7,462 bases of DNA from positions 1 through 7,462 of the forward strand of contig CAMLLE010000138.1 of the NCBI GenBank assembly GCA_946480555.1. The letters are read 5' to 3'. Below, in pieces: positions 1 through 6,335 of the stretch; within the stretch, counting starts at the first letter, position 1; every line of letters begins with the position of its first letter. The stretch comes from an uncultured Verrucomicrobia subdivision 3 bacterium. Lineage in GTDB: Bacteria > Verrucomicrobiota > Verrucomicrobiae > Limisphaerales > CAMLLE01. Both the position numbers and the translations under genes were made by a program. Below the pieces are notes generated by a model. The model made no database searches. It saw nothing but the letters and a program-made list of their open reading frames with translations, and was not told the origin of the DNA.

Positions 1-2
1 GG

Positions 3-812
3 TGGTGCGGCACGGCGTGCGTGGCTTACATTCACGAGGTTCTCGGCCCAATCTGGGACAGCTTTTACCATTGGCCCTTGAGCAGCATTGGCCGTACGCA
101 GGAAACCTGGACGCATTGGCTTTATCGCCACGTGCCGTTTTGGACGCCCTCCGATTCCACGCGCACCGCCCTTGGGCGAAACGGCGTTCGAGAAGTGAAG
201 GTGATTCCCAATGGCTGCGACACCACGCCCGTGGCGGCGCTCGATCCCAAGCCGCTTCAGGAACCAGTAAAGCTCATTACTGTTTCCCGACTGGCCCCGA
301 ACAAGCGAATCGATCAGGCGATTCGCGCGACCCATCATCTGGTTCAACGCGGCGTGAACGCGCAGCTGACGGTCGTGGGAAACGGCGAGGTTGTGGGCGA
401 TTTGGAGCGGCTCGCAGCAGAGTTGAACCTGACGAGCCGCGTCCGGTTCACCGGCGGGCTCGAGGAGGAAGCAAAGAACTGTGAGTTGCGTGAGGCGCAT
501 TTCCTCGTCCATTGCTCCGTCCGCGAAGGCTGGGGTTTGAACGTAATTGAAGCCAATGCGATGGGAACGCCCGCGATCGTATATCCTGTGGCCGGCCTGG
601 TGGATTCCACGGTTCACAACGAAACGGGAATCGTTACATCGAGCGAAACGCCAGCAGCCGTTGCCGACGCCGTCTCCTCGGTTTTGAAGAGCACCGGCAG
701 CTACGAACGCTTGCGAACGAATGCCTGGGAACGGGCGAAGCGTTTCCAATGGAACGTTGTGCTCCCCCAAGCTTGTGACTGGCTTGAATCCCAGGCGCGG
801 GCGAACGGTTGA
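3..812 (+). CDS. Family 4 glycosyltransferase, 5'-truncated by the window edge
   Basis: Retaining glycosyltransferase of the GT4 (GT-B fold) type, expected to act at the cytoplasmic side of the membrane and move a sugar from a nucleotide-sugar donor to a growing glycan. The reading frame is already open at base 3 and ends at TGA 810-812, so about 269 residues are visible; full-length GT4 enzymes have roughly 350-400, so most of the N-terminal acceptor domain lies off the window. A GTG at base 21 is only an internal Val codon in an open frame and should not be taken as the start. Visible motifs are HEVLGPIWD near the left edge, VIPNGCD (end of the linker into the donor domain), LITVSRLAPNKRID (first strand of the donor Rossmann domain), and EGWGLNVIE at bases 525-551, which carries the EX7E pair that binds the donor, followed by NAMGTPAIVYPVAGL. 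It converges on the chemoreceptor gene with a 73-nt gap. Donor and acceptor cannot be told from sequence. The heptose-activation genes further right suggest a polysaccharide locus, but they lie on the other strand beyond an unrelated operon. Confidence 0.9.
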   Translation, partial: WCGTACVAYIHEVLGPIWDSFYHWPLSSIGRTQETWTHWLYRHVPFWTPSDSTRTALGRNGVREVKVIPNGCDTTPVAALDPKPLQEPVKLITVSRLAPNKRIDQAIRATHHLVQRGVNAQLTVVGNGEVVGDLERLAAELNLTSRVRFTGGLEEEAKNCELREAHFLVHCSVREGWGLNVIEANAMGTPAIVYPVAGLVDSTVHNETGIVTSSETPAAVADAVSSVLKSTGSYERLRTNAWERAKRFQWNVVLPQACDWLESQARANG

Positions 813-885
813 CAGGTTTTCGCCATTCGAATTTCCGACCTGTATCGGCGCGGATTCTTCAGACCAGATGCAGCTTCTCCGGCAA

Positions 886-2499
886 TCAAGACGCCAGCTG
901 CGCCGGGCGGTTGCGGCGGCGCGACATGCTGGAACCATGCACAGGCAGCGGAACTTCCGTTTGACCGTTGCCGACCTGGGATGCCGGCGAGGCCGAGTCC
1001 AAAGGTGAACCCATCGGATTGCCCGCCTTCTCCCCATCGAGCAGCTGAAGCAGTTCGGTGACGGCCTGACGCAGCGAAGTGGATTGGGTGCTGAGGCGTT
1101 CGGCGGCGTTTGCCGTGTCTTCGGCGTTTGAGGAATTGGTCTGGGTGACCTTGTCCATCTGGCCGACGGCGCTGTTGATCTGCGCCAATCCCTGGCTTTG
1201 TTCCTTGGACGCAGTGGCAATCGCAGCGACCAGTTCATCCACGCTTCTCACTTTCAGCACGATGTCGGAAAGGCTGGTCGCGACAGCGCCGGTCAGTTCG
1301 GTGCCCATGCGGCTTTTGCGAATGGAATCTTCAATCTTCTCCGCGGTTTCGCGCGCGGCATCGGCACTGCGTTTCGCCAGGCTGCGAACTTCATCCGCCA
1401 CGACGGCGAATCCCAAACCGGCTTCCCCAGCCCGCGCGGCCTCCACCGCCGCGTTCAACGCGAGCAGGTTGGTCTGGAACGCGATCTCGTCGATGGTCTT
1501 GATGATCTTCGCAATGTTGTCGCTGGATTGTTTGATGGCGTCCATCGCCTGGGCCATGGCCTGCATGTCGCCCGCGCCTTTCTCGGCGGCGGCGCGCGCC
1601 TGCGAGGCGAGATCCTTGGTGGTGGCGGCGTTCTCGGAGTTGCGGCGGGTCATGCTCGAGAGCTCTTCCAGCGAGGCGCTGGTTTCCTGCAGCGATGCGG
1701 CGATCGATGACGACGCAAATGCGAGGTTCTGGCTCGCGCCGCGCAATTGATCGCTCGATTCGCCGGTGACTTCGCATTGCGTCTGCAGCAGCTCGGTGGT
1801 GCGATGCAGACGCCGGCTGACGTGGCGTGTCACGGTGACCATGGTGAGCATTACGAGAATCAACCCCGCGCCCAGTGAACCGCAAATGAGGTAAAACGAC
1901 TTCCTGTTTCGCACGGTCATTTCATGAGCGGCCGCTTCCGCGGCCTTCTCCGATTCGGACACAACTTCGCGCAGGGTGGATTCGTAACGCGCACGCACCG
2001 GTTCGTATTTCGTGAAATAGACTTTGCGTGCCGCTTCTGGATTTCCGCCGATGCTCGCTTCGAGCACTTCGGTATCGAGCGGGCGAAGTTCCGCTTCATC
2101 GATGCGCTGCAGCTGGCGGATCAGGCCGAGGAGGTTCGGCGAATGCGTCAGCTTCTCCATCTGCGCGAACGTCTCCTGACAGGCATCGTAGGCTTCGATC
2201 TTCCGCATGTTGGCCGCTCCATTTTCCGGATCGATCAACAAGACCTTGGAGGCATCATCCTGCGTGAGAAGCAGCGACAGCGAAGTGACTGCAAGTTCCT
2301 TCACGCGCCGGGCAGCGATGAGCTCCTGCGCATTGCTCTGGAGGCTCGACCAGACGACCCATGCGACGAGTCCGCCCATGAGCAGGAGCGGCGCGAGGGT
2401 GAGGTAGAATTTGACCGGCAGCGAAAGCCGATCGAAACGCCACCGCCGCTCATTCGCGTTTGCCGCCACAGTCGCGGAGGAATCGTGGGTCTGGTTCAT
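886..2499 (-). CDS. Methyl-accepting chemotaxis protein, two TM helices, no clear HAMP
   Basis: Inner-membrane chemoreceptor of 537 residues that would control a CheA/CheW kinase array. TM1 is about residues 31-52 (hydrophobic, after a charged cytoplasmic N-terminus), the periplasmic sensor about 53-200 (all-helical in appearance, four-helix-bundle-like, one Cys at 107), and TM2 about 202-223. The signalling hairpin follows: a methylation helix with [10 protein letters not shown] near 271-280, the highly conserved tip from [20 protein letters not shown] to [11 protein letters not shown] (about 336-379), and a return helix ending near 487. By eye the arm lengths match the enterobacterial Tsr-type hairpin without indels. 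Only about 40 residues separate TM2 from the methylation helix, with no HAMP-like Pro or Asp-Glu motif, so HAMP appears absent. The last 50 residues are Ser/Pro/Gly-rich, probably disordered, ending in [13 protein letters not shown], without the NWETF-type pentapeptide that tethers CheR/CheB. The start lies 10 nt after the cupredoxin stop on the same strand, with no Shine-Dalgarno match, so coupling to the upstream gene is likely. The ligand is unknown; the operon suggests a redox-related signal. Confidence 0.95.
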   Translation of the reverse strand: MNQTHDSSATVAANANERRWRFDRLSLPVKFYLTLAPLLLMGGLVAWVVWSSLQSNAQELIAARRVKELAVTSLSLLLTQDDASKVLLIDPENGAANMRKIEAYDACQETFAQMEKLTHSPNLLGLIRQLQRIDEAELRPLDTEVLEASIGGNPEAARKVYFTKYEPVRARYESTLREVVSESEKAAEAAAHEMTVRNRKSFYLICGSLGAGLILVMLTMVTVTRHVSRRLHRTTELLQTQCEVTGESSDQLRGASQNLAFASSSIAASLQETSASLEELSSMTRRNSENAATTKDLASQARAAAEKGAGDMQAMAQAMDAIKQSSDNIAKIIKTIDEIAFQTNLLALNAAVEAARAGEAGLGFAVVADEVRSLAKRSADAARETAEKIEDSIRKSRMGTELTGAVATSLSDIVLKVRSVDELVAAIATASKEQSQGLAQINSAVGQMDKVTQTNSSNAEDTANAAERLSTQSTSLRQAVTELLQLLDGEKAGNPMGSPLDSASPASQVGNGQTEVPLPVHGSSMSRRRNRPAQLAS

Positions 2500-2509
2500 A
2501 CGTGGCGGA

Positions 2510-2824
2510 TTATTTCACCGTCACCAGGAGCTTCATCTTCGGATGGATCGAGCAGCGCACTTCGGTCACTCCGGCATTGGTGAACCACACGGGCGTGCTT
2601 TCGCCGGGTTGCTGCACTTTGATCGTGAAGGGATTGTCCTTCGACACGGAGAAGACGTTGTGAACGACTTCGTCCGAGTTCTTGAAAACCAGCTTGTCGC
2701 CGGGCTTGATGGTGATCTCGGTTGTCGAGAAGGCCTTGTCCTGTTGCGTGATGACGTGTTCGGATTCGCCCGCCGCCAGCGTCAGAGCGGCGATGGATGC
2801 GATGAGGGGGATGCGGAGTTTCAT
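2510..2824 (-). CDS. Small periplasmic cupredoxin (plastocyanin/amicyanin-like)
   Basis: Type 1 blue-copper protein of 104 residues, expected to carry single electrons in the periplasm. Residues 1 to about 18 form a signal peptide (positive start MKLR, then a hydrophobic Ile/Leu/Ala core ending near LAAG), leaving about 86 mature residues, short for the family. The copper ligands are visible: His55 in EVVHNVFS and the C-terminal loop Cys91-Ser-Ile-His94-Pro-Lys-Met97. CxxHxxM is the amicyanin-type short ligand loop rather than the longer plastocyanin loop. The fold signature [13 protein letters not shown] precedes His55. The stop is 10 nt before the chemoreceptor start and the ATG is 5 nt after the peroxidase stop, so the gene sits in the middle of a tight operon. 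The neighbouring di-heme peroxidase is the obvious electron partner (inference): bacterial peroxidases of that class commonly accept electrons from small cupredoxins or cytochrome c, and amicyanin works with the MauG-dependent methylamine system. No methylamine dehydrogenase subunits are visible. No Shine-Dalgarno match lies upstream. Confidence 0.9.
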   Translation of the reverse strand: MKLRIPLIASIAALTLAAGESEHVITQQDKAFSTTEITIKPGDKLVFKNSDEVVHNVFSVSKDNPFTIKVQQPGESTPVWFTNAGVTEVRCSIHPKMKLLVTVK

Positions 2825-2829
2825 AGTGA

Positions 2830-3867
2830 TTAGCGAGGTAGAATGGGAACGATGACCGGCCTGTCGGCGCTGCTGAGCGTGCGCATGAACGCGCAGAGTT
2901 CATCCATTTCCTGCTGGGTCAGGTTCAGCGGTTTGATCTCTGCGGAGAGGCTCGGGCGCTGCGCCTTGCCGCCCGTGTTGTAAAAGCGGACCACGTCCTC
3001 CAGCGTCTGCTCGGAGCCGTCATGCAAGAACGGACGCCGCTCATCGACGTTGCGCAAAGTGGGCGTCTTGAACGCATGTTGCATCACCGGCAAATGCGGC
3101 AGCAGTTTGCCACGGCCAATATCGTCGCCTGGAACTCCGATGTCATGGAAGCTGTCGTCGGTGAAGTTCCAGCCGGAATGACATTTCACGCAATTCGCCT
3201 TGGTGTTGAAGTGATCAAATCCGCGCTTGGCAGTTTCAGAAATGGCATTCTCCTCACCTTGAATCCAGCGATCGAACGGTGCGGGCTCTGAAACAACCGT
3301 GCGTTCGAACGAGGCGATCGCCTTGGCGACGGTTTCCTTGGTGATGCCTTCCCCGGGATAAGCTTTCTCAAACAGGGGCGCGTAGCCGGCGATGTTGCGA
3401 AGCTTTGCAATCATTTCATCGAGCGGCAGATTCATTTCACCCTCGGATTCAATCGGCCCCAGAGCCTGCTCCTCGAGCGACGATGCGCGGCCGTCCCAGA
3501 AAAGAACTTCACTGTATCCGCAATTGAGGATCGTCGGCGTGCGGCGGCCCAGTTCCTTGTGGCCATGGCCGACGCCACGCGGCAGGCCGTCGCCCCACGC
3601 GAAGGAAGGATTATGGCACGATGCGCATGACATCGTGTTTGCGCGGGAGAGCCGTGGGTCGAAGAAAAGGGCTTTGCCGAGTTCGATACGTTCGGAGGTC
3701 GGCCGGTTGTTCGCTGGATGCGGAACGTTCTCCGGCCGGCGGAATTTGGACTTCGCCGCGTCCCGGTCGTAAGCCGGCTTGGGCTTCTCCGTGCTGAAAA
3801 CTGGCTGCAGGCAGAACCATCCGCAGACTGCGATTCCAATCCAAACCGCACTTCGGCTCGTCGTCAT
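2830..3867 (-). CDS. Di-heme cytochrome c peroxidase / MauG-family protein
   Basis: Periplasmic di-heme protein of 345 residues. The family either reduces hydrogen peroxide using electrons from a small donor protein or, for MauG-like members, performs oxidative protein modification. A signal peptide covers about residues 1-25 (hydrophobic core VWIGIAVCGWFCL, cleavage near VFS). ELGKALFFDPRLS (62-74) is typical of the family. The first heme site is CASCH (81-85) and the second CVKCH (226-230). RRTPTILN and FWDGRASSLEEQALGPI (108-139) form the conserved core, followed by FKTPTLRNV (266-274) and LHDG (281-284) in the second domain. In RFYNTGG (294-300), Tyr296 falls where classical peroxidases have the Met ligand of the high-potential heme and where MauG has Tyr, pointing to the MauG-like side; that alignment is from memory. 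The length is normal. The start codon is followed at once by the signal peptide. It is the first gene of the three-gene operon, with the cupredoxin starting 5 nt after its stop. No Shine-Dalgarno motif is seen. Confidence 0.95.
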   Translation of the reverse strand: MTTSRSAVWIGIAVCGWFCLQPVFSTEKPKPAYDRDAAKSKFRRPENVPHPANNRPTSERIELGKALFFDPRLSRANTMSCASCHNPSFAWGDGLPRGVGHGHKELGRRTPTILNCGYSEVLFWDGRASSLEEQALGPIESEGEMNLPLDEMIAKLRNIAGYAPLFEKAYPGEGITKETVAKAIASFERTVVSEPAPFDRWIQGEENAISETAKRGFDHFNTKANCVKCHSGWNFTDDSFHDIGVPGDDIGRGKLLPHLPVMQHAFKTPTLRNVDERRPFLHDGSEQTLEDVVRFYNTGGKAQRPSLSAEIKPLNLTQQEMDELCAFMRTLSSADRPVIVPILPR

Positions 3868-3912
3868 AGTATTTGCGTAATCACCGGGCTTCGGTGGAGA
3901 TGTTGCACTTGC

Positions 3913-3941
3913 CTTATCGGAAGCATGAGCGATGGGTTTAA
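3913..3941 (-). promoter_or_regulatory. Weak candidate sigma-70-like promoter for the peroxidase operon
   Basis: Read on the minus strand, TTAAAC (bases 3941-3936, 3 of 6 to the -35 consensus) and GATAAG (bases 3918-3913, 4 of 6 to the -10 consensus) are separated by exactly 17 nt. They lie about 45-75 nt upstream of the peroxidase ATG. A small hairpin in the leader (CACCG 3882-3886 paired with CGGTG 3892-3896) sits between this site and the gene. The consensus match is poor and such matches arise by chance, so this is only a candidate. Confidence 0.2.
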
Positions 3942-4173
3942 GGGATTTTACTACGCGAAGGACAAAATAGGGTCAGCACGAGGAACTTGGGAGGAGTTCT
4001 CGAGGAAGCGGAGCGCCGGGCGAAGGAGAAGAAATCGCCGCGCCCGTTCGAATGGCACCGGCGATTGAAGGTTCGAGAAAACCGACGTGGTTCTTAAAAT
4101 CTTTTCCGAGCAGCGGAAGACGAAACCTCACCGGCCATCAACCACCGCGCGCATCGAATGGGAGAAGCTATAG
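3925..4173 (+). pseudogene. Possible frame-disrupted short ORF remnant
   Basis: No intact gene is present, but three consecutive segments look coding in alternating frames. Frame 1 from ATG 3925 reads MSDGFKGFYYAKDKIGS onward to about base 3996. Frame 3 then looks coding (about 3996-4067): VLEEAERRAKEKKSPRPFEW and so on, with mostly G/C third positions and no in-frame stop until 4095-4097. Frame 1 again looks coding from about 4069 to the TAG at 4171-4173, with EKTDVVLKIFSEQRK early on and ending ARIEWEKL. Joining them needs two compensating frameshifts, which suggests a decayed gene of about 80 residues. I recognise no family. It would be divergent from the peroxidase operon. The alternative is chance openness in GC-rich non-coding DNA; confidence is low. 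Confidence 0.22.
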
Positions 4174-4204
4174 CGTTTCTCCAAATTCATTTCCGGATCA
4201 TCTC

Positions 4205-4272
4205 ACCGCGGAGGCGCAGAGGCGCGGAGGAAGCCCAATTTAGATTGCTCCGCTTCTCCGCGTCTCCGCGGT
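4205..4272. repeat. GC-rich imperfect inverted repeat (hairpin repeat)
   Basis: The left arm, bases 4205-4234, starts ACCGCGGAG and contains two tandem 8-nt units, GAGGCGCA (4211-4218) and GAGGCGCG (4219-4226), followed by GAGGAAGC. The right arm, 4252-4272 (GCTTCTCCGCGTCTCCGCGG plus T), has a reverse complement that matches the left arm except that it lacks one internal unit. A 17-nt A/T-richer spacer separates them. This is the appearance of a dispersed intergenic hairpin element that I associate with environmental Verrucomicrobiota, Planctomycetota and related genomes; function unknown. It is intergenic and not next to a gene end, so it is unlikely to be a simple terminator. Confidence 0.7.
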
Positions 4273-4328
4273 TGTCGGAAATTTCTTCTGGTAACCGCTC
4301 TAAGGGTGATGTCTGTGCAGACCTTCTT

Positions 4329-4439
4329 GCAGGTCCCCTGCCTGCGACGTTCGGACGCTCGCGAGCGCATACTTCAGTGTGAAATATGGAGTTGCGCCGC
4401 AGCGCAGCCCTAACCTTGATCTGGCAGGGCGGAGCTGCC
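4329..4439. repeat. Cluster of short palindromes downstream of the hddC-like gene
   Basis: Four short dyads lie within 111 bases: GCAGG/CCTGC (4329-4333 with 4337-4341), the perfect 12-bp palindrome CGCTCGCGAGCG (4356-4367), TGCGC/GCGCA with a 4-nt loop (4393-4406), and GGCAG/CTGCC with a 7-nt loop (4423-4439). The last is closest to the 3' end of the hddC-like gene but has no T-run on the minus strand, so it is not a convincing intrinsic terminator. The stretch 4274-4465 has no credible gene. It may be an eroded REP-type element. Confidence 0.4.
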
Positions 4440-4465
4440 GATACGCCCTTCATTCGCCTGGATCG

Positions 4466-5209
4466 TTACGGTTTGGCGGCGAGCAAGGCGTCCAGTTCGT
4501 TCAGGCCAGCGGGCGAACCAATCTCGTAGAACCGTTCGCGAACTTCAAAGCCCGCCAGTTGCTTCTCCGCCACGAGTTGCATCATCACCTCGGCGAGATC
4601 GAACGGCTGGTCCGCAGGGCGCTGCGCAAGGACGTCGGCCTTGAACAGGCTGAGTCCGTAATCGATATGCCGCATCTCGGGCAGCTTCACCTTCTTGTCG
4701 TAAACGGCGATTTCACCGTCGCAGAACACCACGTTGCTCGTGTCGTATTTGCCTTCGTTGCGATAGACCGTCATGCAGCCGCGCTTGCCGCTGCGTTTCC
4801 AAAACTCCCAAACGGCGCGGTAATCAATCGGCAAATAGGAATCCCCGTAGAGAACGAAGAACTCGGGACCAAGTTTTTGCAGCGCCTGACGCAGCGCACC
4901 GCCAGTCCCAAGAAGCTTCGGTCCCCCCGCCGCCGCTTCACTTTGGCGCGGTGAATCGAAGGAATACTCGAGCGCCACGCCGTACGCGGAACCGTCACCG
5001 AAATCCTTCTCGATCATTTCGCCCAAGTGCCCGACACAAAGCACAGCTCGCCGAATACCGCGCGCGTGAAGCAGTTCCAGTTGATGCGCCAGGAAAGGAC
5101 GACCCGCGACCGGCACGAGCGATTTGGGAATCTTCTCTGTGATTGGCCGCAGTCGCGTCGCGAGGCCACCAGCGAGAATGGCGACAGGAATTTCCAGCGG
5201 CGCGCTCAT
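4466..5209 (-). CDS. hddC: Sugar-phosphate nucleotidyltransferase, HddC-like (heptose 1-phosphate guanylyltransferase)
   Basis: Cytoplasmic nucleotidyltransferase of 247 residues that would activate a sugar 1-phosphate with an NTP, most likely D-glycero-alpha-D-manno-heptose 1-phosphate to GDP-heptose. The N-terminal Rossmann-type NTP-transferase signature is clear: VAILAGGLATRLRPITEKIP (9-28) binds the nucleotide, PKSLVPVAGRPF (28-39) carries the conserved Lys, LGTGGAL (100-106) follows, and YGDSYLPID (121-129) supplies the metal-binding Asp123. ERFYEIGSPAGLNEL near the C-terminus is typical of this short subfamily. A loop at about 86-97 (PRQSEAAAGG) seems longer than usual. There is no C-terminal left-handed beta-helix, consistent with HddC/RmlA-like short enzymes and not GlmU. 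The ATG overlaps the stop of the HddA-like kinase gene as ATGA (5206-5209), a strong sign of translational coupling. The specific substrate is assigned from that pairing; from sequence alone it could be another hexose or heptose 1-phosphate transferase. Confidence 0.85.
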   Translation of the reverse strand: MSAPLEIPVAILAGGLATRLRPITEKIPKSLVPVAGRPFLAHQLELLHARGIRRAVLCVGHLGEMIEKDFGDGSAYGVALEYSFDSPRQSEAAAGGPKLLGTGGALRQALQKLGPEFFVLYGDSYLPIDYRAVWEFWKRSGKRGCMTVYRNEGKYDTSNVVFCDGEIAVYDKKVKLPEMRHIDYGLSLFKADVLAQRPADQPFDLAEVMMQLVAEKQLAGFEVRERFYEIGSPAGLNELDALLAAKP

Positions 5210-6186
5210 GAGCTCATCAGCTTCGTGCCTTCGAAGTCGAACCGGAACCGGACTTCCTTCAGCCCGGCCCCGCGCATAGCGTGGCGCAGCCGCGTCTTGT
5301 CATCCGCGTAGAACATCAGGAAACCGCCGCCGCCCGCGCCGATCAGTTTGCCGCCGCCCGCGCCGTTCGCCATCGCGAGATCGTACCATTCGTTGATCTT
5401 GGGATTGCTCATGCCGCCGGAGCGTTGCTTCTTGCGCTGCCAATGCACGTCCATCAACCGCGCGAACTCGTGCAGGTCACCCGCTTCGAGCGCGCGCTGG
5501 CTTTGGAACCCGAGGTCCTTCACGAAATGCAGATTCTCGATCATCGACGCGTCCGCCGCTTTGCTTTTGGAATCCTGCTCCTTGAGAATAGCCGACGCCG
5601 AACGCGAATAGCCGGTGAAGAACATCAGCAAATTGTCTTCGAGGTTGTAGCGTGTCTCCTCGGAAATCTTCAGCGGCCAGGCTTCCACTTTGCCGCCGGG
5701 CAGGAACTTGAAACACGTGATCCCGCCAAACGCAGCGATGTATTGATCCTGTTTCCCGATCGGTTCCTTCAAGCGGTTCAACTCGATGTCACACGCCTGT
5801 TCGGCCAGTTCCGCCGGATGAATCAAGTTCTTGCGATGCGCATGCAATGCCCGAAGCAGCGCGGTGGTGAAGCTGCCGGAGGAACCGAGGCCGGTGCCCG
5901 CCGGGATGTCCGCCATCGAAGTCAGCTCGAGCGATTCGCCGGTCAATCCCACGAGATCGAACGCTTCGCGGATGATCGGATGCTCCAGCTGCTTCGCGTT
6001 CGCGACGCGTTCCAGCTTGGAATATTTCACAATCAACTCCGGAACGAACGTGTCGTGCAGCGTGATGTAAACGTATTTGTCGATCGCCGCGGCGATCAGG
6101 AAGCCGGTGTGTTGCTCGTAATACGACGGCAGGTCCGTGCCGCCGCCGCCGAGACTGATGCGAAGTGGGGAACGTGCGATGATCAT
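5206..6186 (-). CDS. hddA: GHMP-family sugar kinase, HddA-like (D-glycero-D-manno-heptose 7-phosphate kinase)
   Basis: Cytoplasmic kinase of 326 residues expected to phosphorylate C1 of D-glycero-alpha-D-manno-heptose 7-phosphate, giving the 1,7-bisphosphate for the GDP-heptose branch used in S-layer glycans, capsules or O-antigens. The N-terminus ARSPLRISLGGGGTDLPSYY (4-23) is close to the HddA signature. The GHMP ATP-binding loop PAGTGLGSSGS lies at 95-105, followed by a conserved helix, and the C-terminal GHMP motif KLIGAGGGGFLMFY at 280-293. EPIGKQDQYIAAFGG (about 140-154) is also family-typical. The length matches the family. The start at 6186 is right at the conserved N-terminus, with no room for a later one; the 20 nt upstream show no Shine-Dalgarno match. 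It overlaps the nucleotidyltransferase gene by ATGA. A longer open frame of 358 codons runs antisense across it (5281-6357) but shows no domain. Related GHMP kinases (fucokinase- or LmbP-like) are possible, but the motifs and partner favour HddA. Confidence 0.92.
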   Translation of the reverse strand: MIIARSPLRISLGGGGTDLPSYYEQHTGFLIAAAIDKYVYITLHDTFVPELIVKYSKLERVANAKQLEHPIIREAFDLVGLTGESLELTSMADIPAGTGLGSSGSFTTALLRALHAHRKNLIHPAELAEQACDIELNRLKEPIGKQDQYIAAFGGITCFKFLPGGKVEAWPLKISEETRYNLEDNLLMFFTGYSRSASAILKEQDSKSKAADASMIENLHFVKDLGFQSQRALEAGDLHEFARLMDVHWQRKKQRSGGMSNPKINEWYDLAMANGAGGGKLIGAGGGGFLMFYADDKTRLRHAMRGAGLKEVRFRFDFEGTKLMSS

Positions 6187-6203
6187 AGGGAAAAGCCGTT
6201 TTC

Positions 6204-6328
6204 AGCCACAGATGAACACAGATTGAACACAGATGAGAAACTCGGCGGCGAGTCTGTCAAAGAACCTCGCCAGGTGAACTGCTCGGCAGCCGCTTTGCAT
6301 CTGTGCACATCTGAGTCCATCTGTGGCT
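6204..6328. repeat. Long imperfect inverted repeat with 10-nt internal period, between two CDSs
   Basis: The left arm 6204-6235 begins AGCCACAGATG and consists of three near-identical decamers: CCACAGATGA (6206-6215), ACACAGATTG (6216-6225) and AACACAGATG (6226-6235). The reverse complement of the right arm 6298-6328 also begins AGCCACAGATG and ends CACAGATG, matching the left arm with a few substitutions and one gap. The arms enclose 62 nt. The element almost fills the 149-nt gap between the oxidoreductase stop and the kinase start, so it could fold into a stem of about 30 bp in the transcript or DNA. Its size and terminal inverted repeats resemble a miniature mobile element, but no target-site duplication is evident. 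Confidence 0.8.
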
Positions 6329-6335
6329 TTCCGAA

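Noticed and set aside
21..23. GTG start codon for the glycosyltransferase
   Set aside because: The frame is open upstream to base 3, and the protein begins mid-domain at this point, lacking most of the N-terminal GT-B domain, so the true start is outside the window.
813..885. Bidirectional terminator between the convergent glycosyltransferase and chemoreceptor genes
   Set aside because: Only a weak 5-bp dyad (CAGGT 813-817 with ACCTG 838-842) is present, with a long loop and no T-run after it in either direction.
1079..1750. 223-codon plus-strand open frame (and others nearby, such as 1198-1710 and 1924-2583)
   Set aside because: These are antisense to the chemoreceptor. The low-complexity Ala/Ser-rich translation mirrors its repetitive coiled-coil codons and no family is recognisable.
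4158..4453. Small open frames on both strands (4158-4382 plus, 4187-4453 minus)
   Set aside because: Both cross the hairpin repeat at 4205-4272 and the palindromes; peptides such as LLRFSASPRL and APLRLRGE are translations of the repeat, not conserved protein.
6204..6235. CRISPR-like array of CACAGAT units
   Set aside because: The units are 10 nt and directly adjacent, with no unique spacers, no 25-40 nt repeats and no cas genes; they are arms of an inverted repeat.
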